Shown here: piece by piece, positions 7,674-16,226 of the stretch
How positions within the stretch are numbered: the first letter of the stretch is position 1
Layout: the number at the start of each line of letters is the position of its first letter
Assembly: GCA_020723345.1 (NCBI GenBank)
Contig: DYJA01000006.1
Span: 1-64,000 of the forward strand
Length of the DNA stretch: 64,000 nt
Source: Candidatus Aquidulcis sp.
Lineage (GTDB): Bacteria; Chloroflexota; Anaerolineae; UBA4142
Reading direction: 5' to 3'
Translations under genes and position numbers: made by a program
The notes under the pieces: model-generated
Told to the model about the DNA's origin: nothing
The model's database searches: none
Seen by the model: the letters and a program-made list of their open reading frames with translations, nothing else

Positions 7674-8570
7674 ATGGCTAACCCGCTAGAGTTTTACGCC
7701 GCGCTGGGCGCGATGACAGACCCACGCGCGCACGCCCCGCTCTTCGCCGACTTGCCGCGCGATGTCGCGTCGCTCTGCAAAATCGTGCAAGGGCTGATGA
7801 TTCACATTTTTTGGGCGGAGCGTTACGGGCTTAAACTGTCCGACGAACGCAAGAATGAAGTGCAGATTCGCGCGGTTGCCCGCAAACTTACGCGCATCCT
7901 CGAACTCGATCCGCGTGCATTGAGCGAACCGCGCGCGCTCGACCAGAAACTCGTCGGCAACTGCCGCGATTTCACGGTGATGCTGACGGCGATGTTGCAG
8001 CATCACGGCGTACCGGCGCGCGCGCGCTGTGGTTTTAGCAAATATTTTCTAGCGGGCAAGTACGAAGACCACTGGGTCTGCGAGTACTGGAACGCCGCGC
8101 AATCGCGCTGGATTCTCGTGGACGCGCAACTCGACGATTTTCAGCAACAAGCATTGCGAATTCGCTTTAGTCCGCTCGACGTGCCGCGCACGATGTTCAT
8201 CACCGGCGGCAAAGCGTGGCAAATGTGCCGCGCCGGGCAAGCCGATCCGGACAAGTTCGGCATTTTCGATATGCACGGCTTGTGGTTCGTCCGCGGCGAT
8301 TTTATCCGCGATGTTGCCGCGCTCAACAAAATGGAATTGTTGCCGTGGGACAGTTGGGGGCTGATGGACATCGGACACAGAAAGGAAACTGCCGAGCAAC
8401 TCGCGTTTCTGGATCGCGTCGCGGAATTGACGCAGGGCGACGTGCCGGAGTTCAACAAGGTGCGCGCGTTGTACGAAAGCGACGAACGCTTGCGCGTGCC
8501 GCCGGTGATCACTTTGTATCCAAGTGGTCACGGAGAAAAAATCGAACTAGCGAAGGAGATCGACGCATAG
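7674..8570 (+). CDS. Transglutaminase-like cysteine hydrolase domain protein
   Basis: 298 residues with the transglutaminase-like superfamily triad: Cys97 in NCRDF, His133 in EDHWVCEYW and Asp150 in VDAQLD. In bacteria such proteins act as proteases, peptide N-glycanase-like hydrolases or amide-bond remodelling enzymes. There is no signal peptide, so it is probably cytoplasmic. AAAGGAGACGTCC precedes the ATG. Flanking regions are repeats on both sides, so it is likely monocistronic. A palindromic repeat starts on the base after the stop codon. Confidence 0.85.
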   Translation: MANPLEFYAALGAMTDPRAHAPLFADLPRDVASLCKIVQGLMIHIFWAERYGLKLSDERKNEVQIRAVARKLTRILELDPRALSEPRALDQKLVGNCRDFTVMLTAMLQHHGVPARARCGFSKYFLAGKYEDHWVCEYWNAAQSRWILVDAQLDDFQQQALRIRFSPLDVPRTMFITGGKAWQMCRAGQADPDKFGIFDMHGLWFVRGDFIRDVAALNKMELLPWDSWGLMDIGHRKETAEQLAFLDRVAELTQGDVPEFNKVRALYESDERLRVPPVITLYPSGHGEKIELAKEIDA

Positions 8571-8644
8571 GTAAGGGCGAAGCATTTTTCGCATCCTTCG
8601 ACTCCACTGCGTTCCGCTCAGGACGAAAAATGCTTCGCCCTTAC
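8571..8644. repeat. Palindromic repeat GTAAGGGCGAAGCATTTTTCG
   Basis: A 74-base element with perfect outer arms (GTAAGGGCGAAGCATTTTTC / GAAAAATGCTTCGCCCTTAC) and an inner CCTTCGACTCC...CGCTCAGGA tag. The second copy is at 28667-28743. It begins at the base after a stop codon and may double as a transcription end. Confidence 0.8.
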
Positions 8645-8688
8645 TTGGCGCAACCACACAGCCGGCGCGGCAAGTTTGACGTACGCCG

Positions 8689-8716
8689 GAGATTTCTCGC
8701 TCCACTCGAAATGACA
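8689..8716. repeat. Half copy of the TGTCATTTCG repeat
   Basis: Contains GAGATTTCTCGCTCCACTCG followed by AAATGACA, matching one arm of the elements at 303-378 and 13104-13220. Confidence 0.6.
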
Positions 8717-8733
8717 AACGGCGGAGTAAATAA

Positions 8734-8763
8734 AAAACCTTCCGGGTTAGCCCGGAAGGTTTT
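8734..8763 (-). terminator. Bidirectional terminator for the small gene at 8777-8989
   Basis: AAAACCTTCCGGG, loop TTAG, CCCGGAAGGTTTT. On the minus strand it runs into TTTTTTATT. Confidence 0.75.
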
Positions 8764-8776
8764 CTTTGCGGCTTGG

Positions 8777-8989
8777 CTAGAAAAGCCCAACCCACGTCAA
8801 CAAACGCGTGATCGGCGACTTGTGCACAGCGGGTCTGCTCTTCGTCGATGCGCGCGTGGCGCGCTGCACTAACCGTCGCTGCTCTGCTTCGCGCAAAAGA
8901 TCGTAATATCGTTCTTGACCATAGTCTTCGATTTCGCCCAAGCCGTGCGACGACAATCCAGTTCGATGATTGAATGTGTTTCTCTGCAT
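8777..8989 (-). CDS. Small basic protein, 70 residues, function unknown
   Basis: Starts MQRNTFNHRTGLSSHGLGEI and continues with an acidic-aromatic helix (DYGQERYYDLLREAEQRR) and a basic tail. AGGAGG lies 7 bases before the ATG at 8989. A longer reading starting at 9106 is rejected because this site is strong. A terminator follows the stop. No family is recognised. Confidence 0.65.
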   Translation of the reverse strand: MQRNTFNHRTGLSSHGLGEIEDYGQERYYDLLREAEQRRLVQRATRASTKSRPAVHKSPITRLLTWVGLF

Positions 8990-9121
8990 GATATAACCTC
9001 CTGTTCGCAGAATTCGCAATTTGCCGCTTGACCATCCATTGCAATATACTCCTTGCCCGCATGGAGAATGTCCGAAAACCGCAAGCAGATCGCAAGGAGA
9101 TCGCACGCATTTTCAAAGACG

Positions 9122-9130
9122 TGGTATAAT
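9122..9130 (+). promoter_or_regulatory. Extended -10 promoter of the BTAD regulator
   Basis: TGGTATAAT (TG at 9122-9123, -10 at 9125-9130) without a convincing -35 box; typical of extended -10 promoters. The CCTTGCGAA inverted repeat follows in the leader. Confidence 0.5.
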
Positions 9131-9133
9131 GCC

Positions 9134-9184
9134 CCTTGCGAAAGTTTATTCTGGGCGGAGTCGAAGGAAACCTTCGCAAGGTTG
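9134..9184. repeat. CCTTGCGAA inverted repeat in the regulator leader
   Basis: CCTTGCGAAAGTTT and AAACCTTCGCAAGG flank a 20-base centre. The arms match the element overlapping the alaS end. In RNA it forms a hairpin 23 bases before the start codon. Confidence 0.55.
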
Positions 9185-9206
9185 AACGGCAAGATCAGGA
9201 GAGAGA

Positions 9207-12200
9207 ATGGCGCGACTTGCGCTGTCGCTGCTGGGATCGTTCCAAGTCAATCTCGATGGAAAACCCGTCACCGATTTTGAATCGGATCGCGTGCGCGCGC
9301 TCTTGGCGTACCTCGCAGTCGAAGCGAACCGTCCGCATCGCCGCGACGCGCTCGCCGCGCTGCTCTGGCCCGATTGGCCCCAACGCTCCGCGCTGACGAA
9401 TTTGCGGAACGCGCTCTCCAATTTACGCAAAACGATTGGCGACCGCGCAACGGCTGCGCCGGTCTTGCGCGTCAGTCGCGAAACGATCCAATTCGATTTG
9501 ACCAGCGATTGTTCGGTGGACGTCCAGACATTTCGATCCTCGACCGCCGCGGATCAAACCGCGACCCATTTGGAACAAGCGCTCGAACTTTATCGCGCGC
9601 CGTTTCTCGATGGTTTCGGTCTGGACGACAGCGCGCCTTTTGAGGAGTGGGTTCAAAGTACGCGCGAGCAACTGCACCGCCAATGTTTGGCGGCGCTGGA
9701 TCAACTAGCCGAACACTCCGAACAGCGCGGCGACCTGACGCAAGCCATCGAGTACGCGTGGCGACAGATCGATCTTGCGCCGTGGCAAGAGCAAGCGCAT
9801 CAACGCGTGATGCGTCTGCTCGCGTTGAGCGGCAATCGCAGCGCGGCGCTCTCGCAGTACGAAACGTGCCGGCGCGTGTTGCAGCAAGAATTGAACGTCG
9901 AGCCGTCGCCGGAAACGATCGCGCTGTACGAGCACATTCGCGCCGGAGACTTGGCGTCGCAAGCGGACGCGTTTGTAGTGCGCGCTTTAGTGCGAGACAA
10001 GCGCGATGAATCGCGCACTACAAACTTGCCGGTTTGGCTCACGCCTTTGGTTGGACGCGCGGACATGCTGGCGGAGATCAAAGATCGTTTGCAAGATCCA
10101 AATTGCCGATTGCTCACGCTGCTTGGACCCGGCGGCAGCGGCAAAACCCGGCTCGCGGCAGAAGTCGCCGCGCGACTCGCGAATACTTTTCCGCAAGGCA
10201 TCCACTTTGTCTCGCTCGCGTCGCTGCAAGCGCCGGAAAATATCGTGCCGACGGTGGCGCACACGCTCGGCTTGTCTTTTCAAGAACAAGACGACTCGCT
10301 TCAACAATTGCTCCACTACTTGCGCCAGAAAACCCTCCTTCTGATTTTGGATAATTTCGAGCACTTGATCTCCAGTCCCGAACCGGAATGTGAAAGCGGC
10401 GTCGAGATCGTCAACGCGCTGCTCCAAGCCGCGCCCGGCGTCAAAGTGTTGATCACTTCGCGCGTCGGATTGAACGCGCAAGGCGAATATTTGCTGCCGG
10501 TGCCGGGCATGGGATACCCGGAGCAATCGGCTGCCACGTCCGACGCGCTCACGTACAGCGCGGTGCAACTTTTCATCCAAGACGCGCGGCGCGTTCGTCC
10601 TGGGTTTGATCCAACCGGCGACGACCTCACGCCGATCGTCGAAATTTGTCGGCTGGTACAAGGCATGCCGCTGGGAATTTTGCTCGCGGCGGCGTGGATG
10701 CGGATGCTTTCGCCCGCTGAAATTGCAAGTAAACTTGCCGCGCACAAATTGGATTTCTTGGAATCGGAATGGCGCGATGTGCCGGAGCGGCAGCGCAGTA
10801 TGCGCGCGGTATTTGATTATTCGTGGCGGCTGTTGAGCGAACGCGAGCGACAGGTACTCGCGGGACTGTCGGTCTTTCGCGGCGGTTTCACTTTTTCGAC
10901 GGCGCAGCACATCGCCAAGGTCGATGGAACAGCGGCGACCCTGCGCGATTTGATGGGGCTGATCAACAGTTCGATGTTGCAGCGCGCGCCGACCGGTCGG
11001 TACGAGATTCACGAATTATTGCGGCAGTACGCCGAAGAAAAACTGCGCCAGTTGCCCGACGGCGAGCAAGCGACGCGCGACCGGCACGCGGCGTACTTTA
11101 CGACGGCGCTGCGCCGCTGGGCGACGGATTTGCAAACGACGCGCCAGCCAGACGCGCTCGCGGAAATGGACGCCGAACACAACAACGTGCGCGCGGCGTG
11201 GGCGTGGGCGATCAAACATGGACAGATCAATTCGCTCGCCGATGGAATGCGCGGGCTGGGATTGTTTTGCGATTGGCGCGCGCGCTACAAGGAAGGCGAA
11301 AAAGCGTTTCGCGCGGTCGCCGAGAATATCGCCGCGAACGATTCGGCGCAATCTATCGAGCAACTTGAATTGTGGGCGAGCGCGCTCGCCTGGCAGGCGC
11401 GTTTCAATCAACGCCTCGGACGCGTCGAAAGCGCGCGCGAATTGGCGCAGGAGAGTTTGGACGCGCTCGAAGAATTGACGCTCGACGGCGAAGATGTGCG
11501 GCGGCAGCGCGCGCTCGCGCTCGAAGTAATCGGCGAGATCGAGTTGCACTTGGGCAATTCCGTCAACGGCAGAGAGCCGCTGGCGCAGAGTTTGGCGTTG
11601 TACCGCGAATTGAACGATCGTCGGTCGGTCGCGAACTGCTTACGAAGTTTCGGGCGGCTGGCGGAGCGGATGGGCAATTACGAATGGGCGGCGCAAATGC
11701 ACCAGGAAAGCGTCGAGATCAGTCGCGCGCTCGGCACACCGCGCGATACCGTGGACGCGCTTTTGGATCTGTACGTCGATCTGCAATGCCTGGGTCGCTA
11801 CGACGAGTCCGGGCGTTTGTTGATCGAGAGTCAAACGATTTGCGAAAAACTCGGCGACCGCGCCGCGCTCGCCGCCGTTCGTTATCGGATGGCGATGGAT
11901 CAGATGGACGGTTCACCCGCCGAGAGTCTCGCGATGTTGGAAGAGTGCGTCGCCGCGTACGCCGACCTGGGGGATCGGCATCGGCAAATGCTCGCGCTCA
12001 TGCGCGCGGGCGAAGCGCAAATGTACCTGGGTCGGTACGCTCCGGCGCGCGCGGCATTGCAAGAGAGTCTCGCGTGGTATCGCAAAGTCGATAATCGCTG
12101 GGGCACCGGTGCCGCGCTCCGGTTGTTGGGAGAACTCGCGCTCGCGCAAGGTCGCTACGCGGAGGCAGTGCACCTCGCGCAAGAGAGCATCGTCGCGTTT

Positions 12201-12614
12201 CGCCGGAGCGGCGCGCGTTCGGACGTGGGCTGGGCGCTCGCGTGTCTCGGCGCGGCAGCCGCCGCCGCGCGCGAATTTGATCAGGCGCGCCAAGCGTTGG
12301 CGGAAGCGCTGGACGTCGCGCTCGAATTTCGCCATCGCGCCGCGCCGACACACATCTTGCTGGGCGCGGCATTGCTCGCGGCAGGAAAAGGACGCGCCGC
12401 CCGCGCAGTCGAACTGTGGGCGGCGGCGTCAGCGTACTCGTCCTGGTTTACGACGGCGCGCTCGTACCAAGACATTTATCGCCAACACATTGCGCCGGTC
12501 GTCGATTCACTACCGCGCGATGTGATCGCCGCGGCGGAAGAACGCGGGCGCGCTACAGATGTGTGGGCGACACTCGAAGAATTAAAGCGCGAAATTACTT
12601 TTCCCTCAGATTAA
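9207..12614 (+). CDS. Large AfsR/SARP-like regulator: winged helix, BTAD, NB-ARC ATPase, TPR
   Basis: 1135 residues. Residues 1-95 resemble an OmpR-like DNA-binding domain and about 96-250 the BTAD helical domain. After a repeat-derived linker comes a STAND/NB-ARC ATPase, with Walker A GPGGSGKTRLA near residue 307 and Walker B LLLILDNFEH near 375. The C-terminal 500 residues are TPR-like helices that would sense a ligand or partner. Such proteins are ATP-gated activators; the targets are unknown. GGAGAGA precedes the ATG. The stop overlaps the convergent gene by 20 bases. Confidence 0.9.
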   Translation: MARLALSLLGSFQVNLDGKPVTDFESDRVRALLAYLAVEANRPHRRDALAALLWPDWPQRSALTNLRNALSNLRKTIGDRATAAPVLRVSRETIQFDLTSDCSVDVQTFRSSTAADQTATHLEQALELYRAPFLDGFGLDDSAPFEEWVQSTREQLHRQCLAALDQLAEHSEQRGDLTQAIEYAWRQIDLAPWQEQAHQRVMRLLALSGNRSAALSQYETCRRVLQQELNVEPSPETIALYEHIRAGDLASQADAFVVRALVRDKRDESRTTNLPVWLTPLVGRADMLAEIKDRLQDPNCRLLTLLGPGGSGKTRLAAEVAARLANTFPQGIHFVSLASLQAPENIVPTVAHTLGLSFQEQDDSLQQLLHYLRQKTLLLILDNFEHLISSPEPECESGVEIVNALLQAAPGVKVLITSRVGLNAQGEYLLPVPGMGYPEQSAATSDALTYSAVQLFIQDARRVRPGFDPTGDDLTPIVEICRLVQGMPLGILLAAAWMRMLSPAEIASKLAAHKLDFLESEWRDVPERQRSMRAVFDYSWRLLSERERQVLAGLSVFRGGFTFSTAQHIAKVDGTAATLRDLMGLINSSMLQRAPTGRYEIHELLRQYAEEKLRQLPDGEQATRDRHAAYFTTALRRWATDLQTTRQPDALAEMDAEHNNVRAAWAWAIKHGQINSLADGMRGLGLFCDWRARYKEGEKAFRAVAENIAANDSAQSIEQLELWASALAWQARFNQRLGRVESARELAQESLDALEELTLDGEDVRRQRALALEVIGEIELHLGNSVNGREPLAQSLALYRELNDRRSVANCLRSFGRLAERMGNYEWAAQMHQESVEISRALGTPRDTVDALLDLYVDLQCLGRYDESGRLLIESQTICEKLGDRAALAAVRYRMAMDQMDGSPAESLAMLEECVAAYADLGDRHRQMLALMRAGEAQMYLGRYAPARAALQESLAWYRKVDNRWGTGAALRLLGELALAQGRYAEAVHLAQESIVAFRRSGARSDVGWALACLGAAAAAAREFDQARQALAEALDVALEFRHRAAPTHILLGAALLAAGKGRAARAVELWAAASAYSSWFTTARSYQDIYRQHIAPVVDSLPRDVIAAAEERGRATDVWATLEELKREITFPSD
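9971..10025. repeat. Palindromic repeat inside the regulator gene
   Basis: GTTTGTAGTGCGCG pairs with CGCGCACTACAAAC. It is in frame and encodes FVVRALVRDKRDESRTTN between the BTAD and ATPase domains. Confidence 0.6.
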
Positions 12615-13011
12615 AGCCGGAGACTTTCCACGTTCCACCGACTTGCTCCAGCACGAGCCGCACTGTTCCTTCGCGATTACCGGTGAACGTCACCGTCCCG
12701 TCGAGTTGTCCCGTGTCGTTTTCGATATTGCGCGAGGAAAAAGACCACGCCGTCGGTTGGACGCGCCCGTTTTTGATGCGCGTGTCCAAGCCCTGCGCGC
12801 TGCCCAGTTCTCTTTGCAAAGCGGGCGTGCAAAGGTTGTATGCCGCAGCCGCGTCGCCGTTTTTCAGCGCGGTCATAAAATTTTCGCCCGCGGTGGCGGC
12901 CGGTTGAGTCGCTCCAAAACCCAGCGCGACTGCCACCCCAATCAAGCACACGCACAAAAAACACAATCCCAGGATTGCGCCGCCGATAATCAAAAGCCAT
13001 TTTTTATTCAT
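12595..13011 (-). CDS. Membrane-anchored DUF4878/NTF2-like protein
   Basis: 138 residues: a cysteine-rich N-terminal membrane segment (WLLIIGGAILGLCFLCVCLI), then a compact extracytoplasmic domain of about 100 residues (GENFMTALKNGDAAAAYNLC... GTWKVSGF). That layout is typical of lumazine-binding/NTF2-like DUF4878 domains, which often accompany secretion or stress functions without a known reaction. It overlaps the 3' end of the large regulator by 20 bases on the opposite strand. Confidence 0.7.
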   Translation of the reverse strand: MNKKWLLIIGGAILGLCFLCVCLIGVAVALGFGATQPAATAGENFMTALKNGDAAAAYNLCTPALQRELGSAQGLDTRIKNGRVQPTAWSFSSRNIENDTGQLDGTVTFTGNREGTVRLVLEQVGGTWKVSGFNLREK

Positions 13012-13103
13012 ATCGTGCCTCCTTTGCGAACAAAGGTAACATGGTTTCCAAGTTTAGTCAATAGACCCTGTAAAAAACCTGGGCTTGTAGGTCAAGCATG
13101 TCT

Positions 13104-13220
13104 TGTCATTTCGAGCGGAGCGAGAAATCTTCGCCAACGGAAAAGAGATTTCTCGTCGGCAATCCTTCGACTCCACTCCGCTTCGCTCCGTTCCGCTCAG
13201 GATGCCGCCTTGAAATGACA
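13104..13220. repeat. Palindromic repeat, TGTCATTTCGAG type
   Basis: Ends are TGTCATTTCGAGCGGAGCGA and TTGAAATGACA, with inner AGATTTCTCG and a CCTTCGACTCC...CGCTCAGG tag. It lies between the cytochrome maturation operon terminator and the DUF4878-like gene. Confidence 0.7.
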
Positions 13221-13252
13221 ACTCCGTCAGAGCGTTGCGCTCTGACGGAGTT
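13220..13252 (-). terminator. Terminator of the cytochrome c maturation operon
   Basis: A 15-bp perfect stem (AACTCCGTCAGAGCG / CGCTCTGACGGAGTT) with a three-base loop, 7 bases past the ccdA stop. The T tract on the minus strand is weak (TTGTCATTT). Confidence 0.65.
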
Positions 13253-13258
13253 TCGCGA

Positions 13259-13969
13259 CTAGAGCAACTGGAACAACCATTCCGGCGTCAATTGGAAAAA
13301 GAGCGCGTTTAATCTTTGAAAGTTATCGGTCAACAGCAGCACGCCCATCAGCAAAAGCAAGACGCCGCTCGCGATCTCTACTTTCCGCAAATGCGGACTG
13401 AATTGCTTGAGCCAGCGCGTCGCGCTCCCCAACGCGAACGCGGTCAACAAAAACGGAATCCCCAAACCTGCCGCGTACGCGATCAGCAACCCCGTGCCTT
13501 GCCACACTGTCGCCTCTTGCGTTGCAAGCGCGATCACGCCGGACAACGTGGGACCGATGCAGGGCGTCCACCCGGCGGCGAACGCCATTCCGGTCAGCAG
13601 CGAAGTAGGGTAGCCGAGCGCGCGGTTGCGAATTTCGACGCGCGCTTCCTGATACAAAAATGGAATGCGGACGATGCCGATGAAATGAATGCCAAAGACG
13701 ATCAGGATCACGCCTGCCGCGCGCGCCAGATCGGTCTTTGTAAAAATCACCGTGAGCACCGAGAGCGCGCTCCAGATCGCGATAAAGATCAGCGTAAAGC
13801 CAAGCACGAACGCCGCCGCGTGCGCGACGGCTTCACGCCGCGCGGTCGTGATTCCTTCCGGCGTCACCGCCGCGCCGCTCAAGTAACCAATGTAAATCGG
13901 CACCATCGGCAGGACGCACGGCGAGAAAAAGGACAACAGTCCTGCGCCTATTGCAATTAGTACAGACAT
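13259..13969 (-). CDS. ccdA: CcdA/DsbD-like membrane thiol transporter
   Basis: 236 residues, about six membrane helices. The two halves each carry a conserved Cys-Pro signature: FFSPCVLPMVP near the N-terminus and GWTPCIGPTLSG in the middle. CcdA passes reducing equivalents across the membrane to extracytoplasmic thioredoxins for cytochrome c haem attachment. GAGG lies 8 bases before the ATG. It is the last gene of the operon, after the glutaredoxin-like gene and with the TlpA/ResA protein as the obvious partner. Confidence 0.92.
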   Translation of the reverse strand: MSVLIAIGAGLLSFFSPCVLPMVPIYIGYLSGAAVTPEGITTARREAVAHAAAFVLGFTLIFIAIWSALSVLTVIFTKTDLARAAGVILIVFGIHFIGIVRIPFLYQEARVEIRNRALGYPTSLLTGMAFAAGWTPCIGPTLSGVIALATQEATVWQGTGLLIAYAAGLGIPFLLTAFALGSATRWLKQFSPHLRKVEIASGVLLLLMGVLLLTDNFQRLNALFFQLTPEWLFQLL

Positions 13970-13988
13970 ATTTGAACCTCGTGGGAAA

Positions 13989-14249
13989 TTAGAGGAAATC
14001 GAAAGAACTCTGGGCTTTCAGGGCGACGCGCAATTGTTCGTGTTGGATCGGCGCAGCGATAGTTACGCGGTGGTCAATCAACAGTACAGGGATTTTGTCG
14101 AAATAGCGTTTGAAGAGCGCGTCGTCAGTCGTGATATCGATTTCGTCAATCGTCAAATCGAACTCGCCGCGCAAATCGTTCAACATGCGCCGCGCGTCGT
14201 CGCACAAATGACAACCGGGTTTGGAATATAGAACTGCCCGTCGTGTCAT
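13989..14249 (-). CDS. Glutaredoxin-like thiol protein (DUF836 type)
   Basis: 86 residues with a CHLC redox motif at residues 13-16 (YSKPGCHLCDDARRML) and the cis-Pro strand KIPVLLID. It has no signal peptide, so it is cytosolic. Its start overlaps the TlpA-like stop by 4 bases (ATGA), so translation is coupled. It may pass reductant to CcdA; this is inference from position. Confidence 0.85.
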   Translation of the reverse strand: MTRRAVLYSKPGCHLCDDARRMLNDLRGEFDLTIDEIDITTDDALFKRYFDKIPVLLIDHRVTIAAPIQHEQLRVALKAQSSFDFL

Positions 14250-14833
14250 GGCTCACTGATTTGCGCGAACTTGAGATCGATGAACGCTTCCTCCATCGGA
14301 CCGCCGATCACAATGTCGCGCACGATGCCTTTGCGATCGATAAAGACGCTCGTCGGCAAACCGCGGACGTTGTACATCCGCGCGGCGCGTTCATCGCGGT
14401 CGCGCACGATAGGGAAATTGACAAGCGTGTTGCGCGCGAACGTCAGCACGCCTTCGTCCGAGTTAGAATCGCCGGTGTTGACGCCAATAATGACGAATCC
14501 TTGGTCCTGATATTGTTTGTATTTGCGAACGAACGCGGGAAATTCCTGCCGACACGGTCCGCACCACGTCGCCCAGAAATTGACGAGCACCGGACGCCCT
14601 TGCAATTTCGACAACGTGATTTGCTCGCCTGTCAGCGCGGGCAGATCGATCTCCGGCGCGAGTTCGCCGATCTTGACGGTCGTTGGACGTCCGGACGCGG
14701 TACCGGACGCGCCGCCCAGGTTCGTCGGGATCAAATTGCACGCGCCCAGCACGAGCAAGAGCAAGCCGACAAATGCCCCGATGCCAAGCGCAGTCGCTTT
14801 CGTCTGCGCCGATTTGTCATTTGTCATTTTCAT
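14246..14833 (-). CDS. TlpA/ResA-like thioredoxin lipoprotein
   Basis: 195 residues with an N-terminal membrane segment ending in LVLGAC, a plausible lipobox. A thioredoxin domain follows, with WATWCGPCRQEFP (WCGPC, residues about 99-103) and the cis-Pro strand GLPTSVFID. ResA-type proteins reduce apocytochrome c cysteines outside the membrane and are re-reduced by CcdA, which is in the same operon. Starts overlap on both sides by 4 bases. Confidence 0.9.
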   Translation of the reverse strand: MKMTNDKSAQTKATALGIGAFVGLLLLVLGACNLIPTNLGGASGTASGRPTTVKIGELAPEIDLPALTGEQITLSKLQGRPVLVNFWATWCGPCRQEFPAFVRKYKQYQDQGFVIIGVNTGDSNSDEGVLTFARNTLVNFPIVRDRDERAARMYNVRGLPTSVFIDRKGIVRDIVIGGPMEEAFIDLKFAQISEP

Positions 14834-15501
14834 TCTTCCACCACATATTCAAACACCCAGAACGCGACGACGACAAACAGCACGTCGTACAGAATCAGGA
14901 TGTTAAACCACAGCGCAACTTCGGAAAATGCGCGCGCCTGCAACGCGCCGACGGTCAATTTCACTGCCGCCATCAGCAACGGAATCGAAACCGGGAAGAG
15001 CAAAATCGGCAGCATCACTTCGCGCATCTTGGTGCTCGCGGCAATCGCGGACAAGAGCGTGCCCATCGCCGCGAAACCGATGGTGCCGAGAACGATGTAA
15101 AGGACGAGCGGAAACCACGGGAGCGCGACGTTGTTGAGAATCGCAAAAAGCGGCAGCGTCACCGCTTGCATCGCGGAGATGAAAATGAAATTGCTGATCG
15201 CTTTGCCGAGAAAGATCGCGCCGCGATCCACCGGCGACAGCAGCACGCCTTCCAAACTGCCCTTGTCCTTTTCCGCCGCGAACGAACGACCGAGACCCAG
15301 GATGCCGCTGAACGTGAAGGCAACCCACAAAACCCCCGCGCCGACAACCGTGATGTCCACACCTTGCAATTCAAACGCGAAATTGAAAATCACCAGGACG
15401 ATGAGCGAAAAAACAACCATCGCCGACAAGTTCTCTTTGGTGCGGAGTTCGGCGGCGAGGTCTTTTTGAACGATGGCGAGAACTTGGCGGAGAAATCTCA
15501 C
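14830..15501 (-). CDS. ccmB: Haem exporter membrane protein CcmB
   Basis: 223 residues with six membrane helices; the N-terminus RFLRQVLAIVQKDLAAELRT and the SFAAEKDKGSLEGVLLSPVD segment are typical of CcmB. It forms the membrane part of the CcmAB complex needed to release haem-loaded CcmE. The GTG at 15501 is chosen because GGAGG precedes it and the GTGA overlaps the ccmA stop. The frame extends further upstream but runs through ccmA. Confidence 0.9.
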   Translation of the reverse strand: MRFLRQVLAIVQKDLAAELRTKENLSAMVVFSLIVLVIFNFAFELQGVDITVVGAGVLWVAFTFSGILGLGRSFAAEKDKGSLEGVLLSPVDRGAIFLGKAISNFIFISAMQAVTLPLFAILNNVALPWFPLVLYIVLGTIGFAAMGTLLSAIAASTKMREVMLPILLFPVSIPLLMAAVKLTVGALQARAFSEVALWFNILILYDVLFVVVAFWVFEYVVEE

Positions 15502-16226
15502 TTGCGATCCTCCAAAACGCGCGCGTAAATTTCCATGAACCCGGCGAGGTTGTGCCACGCGCCGCGCGCCAAGTCGTGGACGACGCGTCCCGCTTTCAGA
15601 ATGATCGCGCGGTCGCACACCGCGAGTCCGCGTTCAAGATCGTGCGTCGAAAACAACACCGCGCGCCCCGCGCGCTGCGCGTCCAGCATGATTTGATCGA
15701 GCAGGTCCGCCGCGACTTTGTCCAGTCCGGTGTACGGCTCGTCGAGCAAAAGCACCGCCGGGTCGTGCAGCAACATTCGCGCGATGGTCAGGCGCTGCTG
15801 CAAACCGCGCGAGAGCGTGCGCGTCACATCGTTCAAGCGATGCTCGATGCCGACGCGCGCGGCGACGGCGCGAATTTGTTGCGCGCGATTCGGCAAATCG
15901 TACAGCCGCGCGTAGAAATTCAAGTTCTCCCACGCGGTCAGATCGTCGTACATGAACGTCTGATGCCCGACAAAGCCGATTGCCGCGCGCGCCGCGTTCG
16001 CGCGTTCCAGCGTTGGAATATCGCCGACGAACACGCGCCCCGCGTTCGGTCGCGCGAGCGTACCGAGAATGCGGAGCAGCGTCGTTTTGCCCGCGCCATT
16101 CGGTCCGACGAGCGCGACAATCTCGCCGGGCGCGACTGAAAAAGTCACGCCGCGCAGCGCCCAGCGCGCGCCGAACTGCTTGTCCAGTTTTTCAACCGTG
16201 AGCAGCGGCGCGCTCACTTTACTCAT
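15498..16226 (-). CDS. ccmA: Haem exporter ATP-binding protein CcmA
   Basis: 242 residues, ABC ATPase: Walker A GPNGAGKTTLLRIL (about residue 40), signature LSRGLQQRLTIARML, Walker B VLLLDEPYTGLD. Partner of CcmB. It overlaps the upstream surface-protein gene by 8 bases and ccmB by 4. CcmC, CcmE and CcmF were not seen in the window, so the rest of the pathway must lie elsewhere or differ. Confidence 0.9.
   Translation of the reverse strand: MSKVSAPLLTVEKLDKQFGARWALRGVTFSVAPGEIVALVGPNGAGKTTLLRILGTLARPNAGRVFVGDIPTLERANAARAAIGFVGHQTFMYDDLTAWENLNFYARLYDLPNRAQQIRAVAARVGIEHRLNDVTRTLSRGLQQRLTIARMLLHDPAVLLLDEPYTGLDKVAADLLDQIMLDAQRAGRAVLFSTHDLERGLAVCDRAIILKAGRVVHDLARGAWHNLAGFMEIYARVLEDRK

Noticed and set aside
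9987-11012. A 341-residue frame antisense to the BTAD regulator
   Set aside because: No recognisable fold or start signal, and it lies wholly within the ATPase-coding part of the opposite strand.
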